Assembly: GCA_963695075.1 (NCBI GenBank)
Contig: CAVOFR010000008.1
Span: forward strand, 496,001 to 560,000
Source of the DNA: CAWCAL01 sp963695075
Lineage (GTDB): Bacteria; Actinomycetota; Acidimicrobiia; Acidimicrobiales; CAWCAL01
Direction of reading: 5' to 3'
Length of the DNA: 64,000 bases
Below, in pieces: positions 36,033-45,900 of the stretch. Positions within the stretch are counted from its first letter, which is position 1. Every line of letters begins with the position of its first letter. The position numbers and the translations under genes are program-made. The notes under the pieces were generated by a model. The model ran no database searches and had not been told where the DNA came from. It saw only the letters and a program-made list of their open reading frames with translations.

Positions 36033-37348
36033 GCGAGCGCCCGGACGTGATCGTCGTCGGGGGCGGCCTCGGCGGGCTGCTCGTGGCGTGCGAGGTCGCC
36101 CGGCGCGGCGGCCGGCCACTCGTCCTCGAGGCCGGCCCGAGAGGGGGCGGCGTGGCCGCCACCATCCGCGAGGACGGCTTCCTGCTGGAGCCCGCGGCCG
36201 GATCGCTCCTGCTCCCCCACCCCCACCTGACACCCATCCTGGAGTCGGCCGGGGCCACCGTCGTCCCCGCGGAGCCAGCCGCTCGTCGCCGCTACGTGTA
36301 CGACCGGGGCACGCTGTTCGAGCTCGCCGGCCCGGGAGCGGTAGCGACCCGCCTCGTGTCAGCACGGAGCAAACTCCGACTCCTCCGTGAGCCTTGGGTG
36401 CGAGCTCGAACGGTTTGCGCCGACGAGTCCCTTCACAGCTTCCTGGCACGCCGGCTCGGTCCCGAGGTGGGTCGCCTCGGCGCGACCCTCATGGCGCACG
36501 GCGTGTTCGCGGCCGATCCCGACCTGTTGTCGGCGCGGGCGGCGTTTCCCGCGCTCGTCGCCCTCGAGGACCGGGCCGGGAGCATGGTACGCGGCGGCCT
36601 GGCCCGCCGCCGTGACCGTCCGAAGGGAGCGCCCAGGGCCAGCGTGCACGTCGCACCACATGGCATGGCCGGGCTCGCCTCCGAGCTCGCCACCCACCTC
36701 GGTGACGGATTCAGACCGGACTGGACCGTCGATGCCGTCCAGCGCGACGGGGACGAATGGCTCGTGACCGGTCCCGGCGAGGAACGGGCCCCTTCGGTCG
36801 TGGTCGCCCTCGAACCCACCGCCGCCGCTCGTCTCGTTCCGGAACCCATTCCTGCATTGTTGGCCGAGGCTCGCTCCGCGCCGGTCGCGGTCGTCGGGCT
36901 CGGTGGGCGATCAGCGGACCTGCCGGTGCCCACGGGATTCGGGGCGCTCGCGGGTCCCGACGCCGACGTCCGCGCCCTCGGGCTGCTGTTCGAATCGTCT
37001 TACGCGCCGGGCCGGGCGCCGGCCCGCCACCGACTGCTCAAGGGGATCTACGCCGGCAGCGCCGATCCCTCGGCGTTCGCCCTCAGCGATGAGCAACTGG
37101 TCGCGCTGGCGGTCGAGGAGGCGGGCACGATCCTCGGCGTGCCACTCCAGCCGTCCTGGACCCGAGTCGTCAGGCACACGCCCGGAATCCCTCAGTACCA
37201 GGTGGGCCATCCGACTTGGCTCGACCGGCTCGACGAGGCCACCGCCGGCTTCCCGGGGCTCCACCTGGCCGGCTGGGCGTACCGGGGTGTGGGCGTGTCG
37301 TCGCTCGCCCAGCACGCGACAGCACTGGCCGAGACGGTGCTGGGGTGA
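36029..37348 (+). CDS. hemY: Protoporphyrinogen/coproporphyrinogen oxidase
   Basis: A 439-residue FAD protein of the HemY (PPOX/CgoX) family. The dinucleotide motif VVGGGLGGLLVACEVARRGG is at residues 8-27, the substrate domain holds GVFAADPDLLSARAAFPAL, and the C-terminus has the FAD-closing LAGWAYRGVGVSSL. It oxidises the porphyrinogen to porphyrin before iron insertion. The GTG start overlaps the hemH stop by 4 nt. Gene order N-H-Y with couplings gives a three-step path from coproporphyrinogen III to heme. Confidence 0.9.
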   Translation: MSERPDVIVVGGGLGGLLVACEVARRGGRPLVLEAGPRGGGVAATIREDGFLLEPAAGSLLLPHPHLTPILESAGATVVPAEPAARRRYVYDRGTLFELAGPGAVATRLVSARSKLRLLREPWVRARTVCADESLHSFLARRLGPEVGRLGATLMAHGVFAADPDLLSARAAFPALVALEDRAGSMVRGGLARRRDRPKGAPRASVHVAPHGMAGLASELATHLGDGFRPDWTVDAVQRDGDEWLVTGPGEERAPSVVVALEPTAAARLVPEPIPALLAEARSAPVAVVGLGGRSADLPVPTGFGALAGPDADVRALGLLFESSYAPGRAPARHRLLKGIYAGSADPSAFALSDEQLVALAVEEAGTILGVPLQPSWTRVVRHTPGIPQYQVGHPTWLDRLDEATAGFPGLHLAGWAYRGVGVSSLAQHATALAETVLG

Positions 37349-37376
37349 AGGGGCGAAGCGCCGCCGGCGGGGTCTC

Positions 37377-38144
37377 TCATGCTCCCATGGCGTGGAATCC
37401 CCCATCGACGTGGAGGATCTCACCCGTGGTAGCGGGGAGCCAGTCCGAGAGCAGAGCTACAGCGGACCGGGCCACGGGCTCGGTATCGTGCACGTCCCAG
37501 CCGAGCGGTGCCCGTGGGTTCCATCCGTCCTCGAACAGCTGGAACTCGGGGATGGACTTGGCCGCGGTCGTCTTGATCGGCCCGGCCGCGATGAGATTCA
37601 CGCGAATGCCCTGGGGTCCGAGCTGGCGGGCCAGGTAGCGACAGGTGGATTCGAACGCGGCCTTGGCGACCCCCATCCAGCCGTAGGCCGGCCAGGCCAC
37701 CGAGGCGTCGAAGTCGAGCCCTACGATGGATCCGCCCGGGCCCATGAGAGGGACGACGATCTCGGCCAGTGACTTGAGCGAGTAGGCCGACACGTGCAGC
37801 GCCGTACCGACGTCGTCCCAGTCGGCGGCCATGAAGTCCTCACCGAGACAGGCCGGCGGAGCAAAGCCGATGGCGTGCAATGCTCCGTCGATCGAGCCCC
37901 ATCGCTCGCCGAGGGCCTCTCGCACCGCCTGGATGTGGGAGGTGTCGGTGATGTCGAGCTCCATGACGTCCGGCTCGACCGGCAACCTGCGCGCGGTGCG
38001 CTCCGTGAGTCGCAATCCTCGACCCGCACCGGTGAGGACGATCTCGGCACCCTGCTCCTGCGCCAAGCGGGTCACGCCGAATGCCAGCGAGCTATCGGTG
38101 AGCACACCGGTGATGAGGACACGTTTTCCATCCAGGATTCCCAT
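37377..38144 (-). CDS. fabI: Enoyl-[acyl-carrier-protein] reductase (InhA/FabI type)
   Basis: A 255-residue NADH-dependent enoyl reductase of fatty-acid elongation. The start MGILDGKRVLITGVLTDSSLAF is almost the InhA N-terminus; catalytic Tyr154 and Lys161 lie in PAYGWMGVAKAA and the substrate loop in GPIKTTAAKSIPEF. The cofactor glycine motif is the loosened form usual in this family. Alone, convergent with hemY and 54 nt downstream of the flavoprotein gene at 38199. Confidence 0.94.
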   Translation of the reverse strand: MGILDGKRVLITGVLTDSSLAFGVTRLAQEQGAEIVLTGAGRGLRLTERTARRLPVEPDVMELDITDTSHIQAVREALGERWGSIDGALHAIGFAPPACLGEDFMAADWDDVGTALHVSAYSLKSLAEIVVPLMGPGGSIVGLDFDASVAWPAYGWMGVAKAAFESTCRYLARQLGPQGIRVNLIAAGPIKTTAAKSIPEFQLFEDGWNPRAPLGWDVHDTEPVARSAVALLSDWLPATTGEILHVDGGFHAMGA

Positions 38145-38198
38145 GGGGCGACACAGTACAGGCGCTCGATGGGAGCCCCTTCCTTCGAGACCTGCGTG

Positions 38199-39629
38199 TC
38201 AGCCGTCCGGCAGCAGGTAGCGAATGACGTCGACGGCCCCGTAGGAGTCGGCATCCGGTGGGAGGAATCGCGCCACGTCCGCGACGTCGTCGCCAGAGGT
38301 GACCAGAGTCGGCTCTCGCGCACCCTGGCGCTGAATCTGACCGAGACCCACGTTGGCCAGCAGCGCATTGCACAGACACTTCCTGCCGATCGTGTCTTCT
38401 GCGGCACCACCCTTGCGCACGTATTCGTCCACCGGCTCGGCCGAGCACCGCCAACCGATTCCCCCTTCATCCTTTCGATACGCCCTCCGGAGATACCCCA
38501 GCTCGCACGGGATTCTCGTCCTGTCTTCGTACACGTCCGCGTCCGAGAGCGTTCCCGGCAGCTGCACGACCTTGAACGGAAAGCCGGAAGGTGAGGCCAG
38601 TGGATCGGTGAAGACCCGCGCCTGGGCCTGACGGCTCAGATCGATGACCCGGCGCTTGATGTCGGAGTCGAACGCGGACTCCTCGCAGTAGGCGAAGGCG
38701 GTGCCGACTTGAACCCCGACGGCACCCAGCTCGATCGCCTCACGCACCCGATGCGGGTCCGCATGACCTCCGGCCAGCCAGAACGGAAGGCCGAGATCTC
38801 GGATGGCGGCGAGGTCAGGGGCATCCCTGTCGCCGTAGATCGGCTCACCGGTCTCACTCGTTTGCGGCTTGCCGCGGGGCGGTGCGTTGTGGCCGCCGGC
38901 GGTCGGAGCTTCGACGACGAAGCCGTCGACGGGAACCTCGAGCTTGGTCGCGAGCATGATGGCCAGTACGTGCGATGACACGATGGCGATGAAGTCAGGT
39001 CGCTTCACCACGGAGACGTGATCACCGATCGCAGAGACAGGATCGAACCTCGCACGAAAATCGTCGTCCTGTGTCGCATCCTTCACGTCGAGCCGCAGCT
39101 CGACCGGAAGCCCTTCGGCCAGCTTGTCGAGCACCGCGGGGATCGCCTTGGGGATCCCCGCCCCCATCAGCACATAATCGACGCCGGCGAGCATCGCTCC
39201 GTACAGGGACGGCAGCGTGGGCGCCTGCACCTTCTCGAGGTAGTTGATCCCGACGGGCCCGGCATGGCCCTCCTTGGCCAGAGCGACCTCGACGAAATTG
39301 GCGGCCATGAGAAGACCCTCGACATCTCGCGACGGCCGGTCCCATTTCATCGATGTCTGTTTGAACCTCTCATCGGCCTGCTTGCCACCGGGCACGAAGT
39401 ATCGATCCAGTATCCGCTCGGCCACCTCGGGAACAGGGAAGTCGGCGAGCGCCCTTCTGACGTGCCCGTCCGGGTCCCCGAGCTGCAAGCGGCGGACCAT
39501 GACGACGTCCACCGCGGTGCCGGACACGACTCCGAGATGTCCCGACCGGGAAACGGCCCGGGCCAGCCGCCAGTCCGAGACTCCCACTCCCATGCCACCT
39601 TGGATGAGCACGGGCAGTTCTCGCTTCAC
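38199..39629 (-). CDS. Nitronate monooxygenase-like flavin oxidoreductase with Cys-rich tail
   Basis: A 476-residue FMN protein of the 2-nitropropane dioxygenase family. The TIM barrel is seen from IQGGMGVGVSDWRLA (9-23) through VEAPTAGGHNAPPRG with its family His and AGGHADPHRVREAIELGAVGVQVGTAF. It is about 120 residues longer than ordinary nitronate monooxygenases. The extra C-terminus carries four cysteines (PCEL, WRCS, KCLC), which might bind metal or a cluster. It may share an mRNA with fabI. PfaD-like trans-enoyl reductases of lipid synthesis are in the same superfamily and, given the fabI neighbour, are a possible alternative role. Confidence 0.8.
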   Translation of the reverse strand: MKRELPVLIQGGMGVGVSDWRLARAVSRSGHLGVVSGTAVDVVMVRRLQLGDPDGHVRRALADFPVPEVAERILDRYFVPGGKQADERFKQTSMKWDRPSRDVEGLLMAANFVEVALAKEGHAGPVGINYLEKVQAPTLPSLYGAMLAGVDYVLMGAGIPKAIPAVLDKLAEGLPVELRLDVKDATQDDDFRARFDPVSAIGDHVSVVKRPDFIAIVSSHVLAIMLATKLEVPVDGFVVEAPTAGGHNAPPRGKPQTSETGEPIYGDRDAPDLAAIRDLGLPFWLAGGHADPHRVREAIELGAVGVQVGTAFAYCEESAFDSDIKRRVIDLSRQAQARVFTDPLASPSGFPFKVVQLPGTLSDADVYEDRTRIPCELGYLRRAYRKDEGGIGWRCSAEPVDEYVRKGGAAEDTIGRKCLCNALLANVGLGQIQRQGAREPTLVTSGDDVADVARFLPPDADSYGAVDVIRYLLPDG

Positions 39630-39721
39630 CTCACAACCCTACAAGGGCCGTCCCTCGCTCTGCGCCGGGCACGGGACAGTTCACTTGCGGTCTCCCGCCG
39701 ACAGCGACGACGATCGACCAC

Positions 39722-40639
39722 ATGGACATGGGCATCTTCAGATACATACCGACCGTCGAGGGCCTGGTGGCGGAGGCCCGCACCGCCGCGGAGCAGGGCT
39801 TCAGTTCGTTCTGGATGCCCCAGATCTTCGGTCTGGACGCGCTCACCGCGTTCGCGGTGGTCGCCCACGAGATTCCGGACATCACGGTAGGCACGGGGGT
39901 GGTGCCCGTCTACCGCCAGCACCCCATGGCGCTCGCTCAGCAGGCGCTGACCGTCAGCCAGATCAGCGGCGGCCGCCTGACCCTCGGTATCGGCCTCTCG
40001 CACCAGATCGTGGTCGAGTCGATGTGGGGCTCGTCCTACGCTCGCCCGCTCCGATACATGACCGAGTTCCTCGAAGCCCTCGTGCCGATGCTCGCGGGCG
40101 AGACGTCGTCGGTCACAGGCGAGGTGGTCACCTCACACGGAGCCATCGACATCGAGGCACCGGCACCTCGGTTGTTGATCGCGGCGCTCGGGCCGAAGAT
40201 GCTCGAGGTCGCGGGCCGGGTGGCGGACGGCACCGTGACCTGGATGGTCGGCCCGAAGACCCTGGCCGGCCACATCGTGCCTTCGATCGGCGCCGCGGCC
40301 GAGGCTGCCGGTCGGCCGCCACCGGAGACAGTGGCCTCGCTGCCGGTCTGCGTCACCGAGTCCCCGGCCGATGCCCGGGGACGAGCCGCCCGGGAGTTCG
40401 TCATGTACGGCCAGCTTCCCTCCTACCGGGCGATGCTCGACCGGGAGGGGGCTTCCGGCCCCGAGGACATCGCCGTGATCGGGTCGGCGGACGAAGTCGG
40501 GGAGCAACTCGTCGGTCTGCGGACCGCGGGCGTGACCGCATTCGCGGCAGCCGAGTTCGGAACGCCTGACGAACTTGCCGCCACCCGCGAGGTCATGGTC
40601 TCGCTGCTCCGAGCGTCCGGGAATGGACGAGGATCATGA
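39722..40639 (+). CDS. LLM class oxidoreductase, probably F420-dependent
   Basis: A 305-residue luciferase-like monooxygenase-fold protein. MGIFRYIPTVEGLVAEARTA, FWMPQIFGLDALTAFAVVA and RLTLGIGLSHQ are standard for the family; actinobacterial members mostly use coenzyme F420. First gene of a three-gene operon with a hydrolase and a wax ester synthase, each overlapping the next by 4 nt. The substrate is unknown; a long-chain lipid-related aldehyde or alcohol would fit the neighbours. Confidence 0.85.
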   Translation: MDMGIFRYIPTVEGLVAEARTAAEQGFSSFWMPQIFGLDALTAFAVVAHEIPDITVGTGVVPVYRQHPMALAQQALTVSQISGGRLTLGIGLSHQIVVESMWGSSYARPLRYMTEFLEALVPMLAGETSSVTGEVVTSHGAIDIEAPAPRLLIAALGPKMLEVAGRVADGTVTWMVGPKTLAGHIVPSIGAAAEAAGRPPPETVASLPVCVTESPADARGRAAREFVMYGQLPSYRAMLDREGASGPEDIAVIGSADEVGEQLVGLRTAGVTAFAAAEFGTPDELAATREVMVSLLRASGNGRGS

Positions 40640-41502
40640 GCATGCACCTGACAGCGGCGTTCACCCATGAGGGTCACCGGCTCGTCTATGACGAGTTCGG
40701 CTCGGGCGAGCGGCTCGTCGTGTACATGCATGGGCTGCTACTCGACTCCCAGCTCAACCGTGGCATCGCGAGTGCCCTGGCCGAGCGTGGCAACCGCGTC
40801 GTCCTGTTGGATCTGCTGGGCCATGGCCGCAGCGACCGGCCGACACACGCCTCGGAGTACCGCATCGACAGCTACGCGTCGCAGGTCTTCGGTCTTCTCG
40901 ACGAGCTCGGGGAGTCGAGCGCGGTGCTCGGCGGGCTGTCGCTCGGCGCCAACGTCAGCTTGTTCGCCGCGGCCCAGGAGCCCGAGCGGGTCAAGGGGCT
41001 GGTGCTGGAGATGCCCGTCCTCGAGTGGGCCGTGCCCTCCGCCGCCATTGCTTTCGTGCCCCTTCTGCTGGCGGCCCACTACGGACGACCCGTCATGCGC
41101 GTTCTGTCCGATGCGGTCCGCCACGTGCCCCAAACCCGGTGGGGACCGCTCAACAGCTTCCTCCACGCCGGCTCACTTCCTCCCGAAGTGATGGCGTCGA
41201 TCATGCACGGCGTGCTTGTCGGCCCGGTTGCCCCGACCCACGAGCAGCGTTCGCGCATCCCGGCGCCCACCCTGGTCCTGGCCCACCGCAACGACCTGAT
41301 CCATCCGTTCGACGACGCGGTCAACCTCGTCAAGCAAATGCCCCACGCCCGACTGGAACGGGCGCGGTCCCCGCTCGAGCTGCGCCTGCGGCCGGAGCGT
41401 CTCACCGACTGCATCGCCTCGTTCCTCGAGAGTACCTATCGCGATGGGCCCGCCAATTCGCTGACCGGGGTCAACGGTCGCAGGCGGGACCAGCACCGGT
41501 GA
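40636..41502 (+). CDS. Alpha/beta hydrolase
   Basis: A 288-residue alpha/beta hydrolase. The oxyanion region HGLLLDSQLN, nucleophile elbow GGLSLGAN (Ser near residue 97) and a late Asp before the probable catalytic His region (HRNDLIHPFDD) can be seen. The ATG overlaps the LLM gene stop as ATGA and the end overlaps the next start as GTGA. In this setting it probably cleaves or transfers an ester such as an acylglycerol, but this is inference. Confidence 0.85.
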   Translation: MSMHLTAAFTHEGHRLVYDEFGSGERLVVYMHGLLLDSQLNRGIASALAERGNRVVLLDLLGHGRSDRPTHASEYRIDSYASQVFGLLDELGESSAVLGGLSLGANVSLFAAAQEPERVKGLVLEMPVLEWAVPSAAIAFVPLLLAAHYGRPVMRVLSDAVRHVPQTRWGPLNSFLHAGSLPPEVMASIMHGVLVGPVAPTHEQRSRIPAPTLVLAHRNDLIHPFDDAVNLVKQMPHARLERARSPLELRLRPERLTDCIASFLESTYRDGPANSLTGVNGRRRDQHR

Positions 41503-42902
41503 CCCACGAATCGCTCAGCGCCGAGGATGCAACACTCCTCTGCGCCACCGATCCCGTAGCGCAGCTCCAGATCGGCGCTGTCTGCTTCTTCGACGCCTCT
41601 CCGCTGCGTCACGCCGACGGAACGCTGAGGGTGGACGATCTTCGCTCCCATATCGAGGCCAACCTCCACCGATCCCCGCGCTTTCGCCAGCGAGTCGCTC
41701 CCATCGCCTTCGATGCGGCGCGACCGGTGTGGCTCGACGACGACCGCTTCGACATCAGCAACCACGTCAGGGCGACGACACTGCCCACCCCGGGCGGGTC
41801 GGACGGTCTCCGGTCCTTCGTGGCCGGACTGCTCTCGGCGCCGCTCGAGGCCGACCGTCCGTTGTGGGAGATGTGGCTGATCGACGGCGTGGATGACGAG
41901 CGCGTGGCACTCGTCCTACGGGTCCACCACGTGATGGCCGACGGCCTCTCCCTCCTGGATGCCGTTCTCCTCATGCTGGACCCCGAACCCCGAGACCACG
42001 GCGCCGAGTCCCGAGAGTGGAGTCCTGAGCCACCACCCGGCGCCGACCGCCTTCTGTTCGAAGCGCTCACCGCAAGAACCCGGCACCAGGCCGAGATGGC
42101 CCTCGGTGCCCTTCGCTCCCTGGGAACGATGGTCGATCCGCGTCGGGCCTTGGGCGGGGCGCGGGCCGTCGCGGGAGCGATCGCATCCGGCCCGTCGACG
42201 GCTCCGGCGCTTCCCCTGAACGGCCCCGTCGGGCCTCGCCGGGACTTCACGTGGGCCTCGCTGTCGATGCCGGAACTGCTGGAGGTGAAGCGGGCCAATG
42301 GTACGACACTGAACGACGTGGTACTCGCCGTGGTCACCGGTGCTCTCCGCCGGCACCTCGGAGCGGCACGGTCGGATCGACTGGCCGAGCGACCCCCGCG
42401 GGTCCTGGTGCCGGTCGGGGCCGCTCATGCCGCACCCACCGGCGAGACCAGCAACGAATTCTCGATGGTGGTGGTCGATCTCCCGATCGCCAACGGCGAT
42501 CCGCTGGGACAGCTCGCCGAGGTCCATGCCCAGATGGAACGGCGCAAGCAGGGAGGTCAGCCGTCGGCAACCTCGTCGCTCTTCTCCCTGATCGACCTCG
42601 TGCCGCTACCCCTCCTGCGCCGGATCGGGCCCCTCGCCCTCTCCCGTCAACCGTTCGTCAACACGGCCGTCACCAACGTCCCGGGCTCGCGGGTCCCCAT
42701 GTACCTGCTCGGCGCCGAAATGCAGCAGCTGCACCCGATCGTCACCGGCGTGGGCAACATCGCCCTGATCATCGGCGTTCTCTCCTACGTCGACCACCTC
42801 GGCGTGGGAGTGACCGTCGATCCCGACGTCGTGGGCGATCCCGACGCCCTCATCGACGACATCAGAGCAGCCGCGTCCGAGCTGATCCGGCAGAGCCGCT
42901 AG
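41499..42902 (+). CDS. Wax ester synthase/diacylglycerol acyltransferase (WS/DGAT)
   Basis: A 467-residue acyltransferase that makes wax esters or triacylglycerol from acyl-CoA. The catalytic motif HHVMADG is at 143-149; PLWEMWLIDG precedes it and the C-terminal part has NVPGSRVPMYLLGAEM and the typical DPDVVGDPDALIDDI. The GTG start at 41499 overlaps the hydrolase gene; the frame is open upstream but overlaps that gene. Storage-lipid synthesis of this kind is common in actinobacteria. Confidence 0.92.
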   Translation: MTHESLSAEDATLLCATDPVAQLQIGAVCFFDASPLRHADGTLRVDDLRSHIEANLHRSPRFRQRVAPIAFDAARPVWLDDDRFDISNHVRATTLPTPGGSDGLRSFVAGLLSAPLEADRPLWEMWLIDGVDDERVALVLRVHHVMADGLSLLDAVLLMLDPEPRDHGAESREWSPEPPPGADRLLFEALTARTRHQAEMALGALRSLGTMVDPRRALGGARAVAGAIASGPSTAPALPLNGPVGPRRDFTWASLSMPELLEVKRANGTTLNDVVLAVVTGALRRHLGAARSDRLAERPPRVLVPVGAAHAAPTGETSNEFSMVVVDLPIANGDPLGQLAEVHAQMERRKQGGQPSATSSLFSLIDLVPLPLLRRIGPLALSRQPFVNTAVTNVPGSRVPMYLLGAEMQQLHPIVTGVGNIALIIGVLSYVDHLGVGVTVDPDVVGDPDALIDDIRAAASELIRQSR

Positions 42903-42923
42903 GCGAGCCGAGGTCGACGATCG

Positions 42924-45900
42924 TCAGTGGCTTCGGCCGAGCTGACTGAGCGACCTCACGGCCACCGACACCCGAGCCAGGTCGTGGACTCCAGATGCCC
43001 TGATGTCGGCAAACGTCTGGCGACAGCGCTCAGCTGTCACGGCATTGGAGCGCAGCCACTCCGCCACCGCCGCGTCTGCGGCAAGGGAGTCATCCGGTCC
43101 GGTGAACCCGAGCACCGCCGCCGTGAGCGTCGCGTGCTCACGGAAGAACTCGTCCCGCAGCGCACTTCGAGCCATCGTCTCCCAGTAGTCGGTGCGCGGA
43201 AGGTCGATGACGAGCTGTCGCAGCCACCACAGCTCGAGCTGTTCGCCGAGAGCGCCGCTGATGGCGGCGACCGTATCCAGACCGACCTTCGTCCTCGCGG
43301 CCACCTGGCTGAGGTCGAGGAATCCGAACGCGGGGCCGGTCGCCTCGACCCGCCGGGCGAGATCCTCGGGGACCCCGTGCCGAACCAGCTCGTCGATCTT
43401 CTCCCCATCCTCGGCGGGTGGATCACCGGCCGAGCCGACCACGATGTCATGGAGAGACCGGACCGGCTCGGCATAGGTGGCGACCATCGTCTCGATGTCG
43501 ATGGGCTGCGCCTCGTTGCGGAGCAGCCACCGCGTGGCTCGCTCGCCGAGCCGTTTCACGTCGAGCTGGAGCTCGGTCCTCACGTCGGCCTTCACCCGGT
43601 GGTCGAGCTCGGCGACAGACCCCCACAGCGGATCCAGGTCGTAGATTCGCCACGCCGCCGTGTGGGCCCGAGCGATGTCAGCCACGGTTGCGGACGTCTC
43701 TCCGGTGAGGCGGTGCACCATCGAGATCCCACCGCGGTTGACGAGTTGATTGGCCACGACGGTGGCGATCAGCTCGGTTCGCAGCGGGTGGCGTAGTGCC
43801 AGATCGGAGTAGAGCTCGTCGATCTGGCCGGGGAAGTACGAGAGCAGAGGTCGGTCGAACGTGGGATCCGACGGCAGGTCTGACAACTCGAGCTCCGCGG
43901 CGAGGAGGTTCTTGGTGAAGGCGAGGAGCACCGCGAGCTCGGGACGGGTCAGGCCCCGGCCGCGGCTCCGACGGGCGTCGAGCTGGGCGTCGGTCGGCAG
44001 GGCCTCGAGCTCCCGGTCGAGGTTGGCCCGACCGGCGAGCACGTCCATCTGGCGCTGGTGGGCCTCCACCATCCCCGGCGCCTGGGCGACGGCCGCGGTG
44101 AGCGTCTCGTTCTGCGCGTCGTTGTTCGCCAGAACCTGGGCACAGACCTCGTCGGCCATCGCCAGGAGCAGCTGGTCGCGGTGTTTCCTGGTCAGGTCGC
44201 CCTCGGCTTCCGCCTGGGACAGGAGGATCTTCAGGTTGACTTCGTGGTCGGAGCAATCCACTCCCCCCGAGTTGTCGATGGCGTCGGTGTTGATGCGCCC
44301 TCCGACCGAGGCGAACTCGACTCGGGCCAGCTGGGTCACGCCGAGATTGCCTCCTTCGACAACCACCCGGCATCGCAGCTCGTCCGCGTCGACCCTGACC
44401 GCCTCGTTGGTCCGATCGCCGACGTCCGCGTGCGTCTCGGTCGACGCCTTGACATAGGTGCCGATTCCGCCGTTCCACAACAGGTCGACGGGGGAGGTCA
44501 GAGCGGCCCGAATCAGCTGGTTGGGAGTGAGTTCCCTGACATCGCCGGGGAGGCCGAGCGCGTCGGCCATCTCCGAGGCGATCTCTATCGCCTTGGCGTT
44601 TCGGGAGAACACGCCTCCTCCGGGCGAGATGAGGGCCCGGTCGTAGTCGTCCCACGACGATTGTGGGAGGTCGAAGAGGCGTTTGCGTTCGCCGAAGGAC
44701 GCGGCTGCATCCGGATCGGGGTCGACGAAGATGTGGCGGTGGTCGAAGGCGACCACGAGTCGCGTCTTCTCACTGCGGAGCATGCCGTTGCCGAACACGT
44801 CGCCGGACATGTCGCCGATGCCCGCCACCGTGAATTCCGTCCGATCCGGATCGACACCGAGGCTACGGAAGTGGTGCTGCACCGAGACCCAGGCGCCGCG
44901 GGACGTGATGGCCAATCGCTTGTGGTCGTAGCCGGTCGACCCTCCCGACGCGAAGGCATCGCTCAGCCAGAAGCCCCGGGCCTCGGCGATCTCATTGGCG
45001 ATGTCGGAGAAGGCCGCCGTACCCCTGTCGGCCGCGACCACCAGGTACGGGTCGTCTCCGTCGAGCCGGACGAGCCGAGGGGGACCGACCGTCTCACCGT
45101 CGACGCGATTGTCGGTCAGGTCGAGCAGCGCACCGACGAAGATCCGGTAGCAGGCGGCGACTTCCGCCGTCGTGGCCTCGCGGTCTCCTCCCGGGGGGAG
45201 CTGACGGGCGACGAATCCGCCCTTGGCTCCGGCCGGGATTATCACCGAGTTCTTGACCGACTGGGCCTTCATGAGCCCGAGGATCTCGGTCCGGTAGTCC
45301 TCCATCCGGTCGGACCAGCGAAGCCCCCCTCGGGCCACCCGACCCGAACGGAGGTGGACGCCTTCGGTGCGGGGGCTGTAGACGAAGATCTCGGCGGTCG
45401 GAACCGGTTTCGGGACGAATGCGACCTCGGAGAGATCGAGCTTGAACGCGAGCGCCGGCCGAGGATGGCCCGAGCCGTCACGTTGCCAATGGTTCGTCCG
45501 GACCGTCGCATCGACGAGCGCCACGAACGACCGCAGGATCCTGTCGGCATCGAGACTCGGCACGAGGTCGATGGCCTCCAGCAGCTCGGTGCGCTTGTCG
45601 CCTGCGGCAGCCGTGTCGTGCTCTTCCGGATCGAACCGAAGGTGGAAGAGCGCGACCAGGAGGCGGGCGATGCGCGGGTTCCGGTTCACCGTTTCGCGCA
45701 CGTACGCCGGACTGAAGTGGGTCCCGAACTGCACGAGGTAGCGGGCGTAGGCGCGCAAGACGGTCACGTCGCGCCACGACAGGCCGGCCGCGGTGACCAG
45801 TCGAGCGAAGCTGTCGCTCTCGGCCTCCTCGGACCACACGGCCAGGACGGCGTCGCGGAACCGCGCCCGTCCGTCCTGGTCGAGCTCCTGCTCGAGCCGG

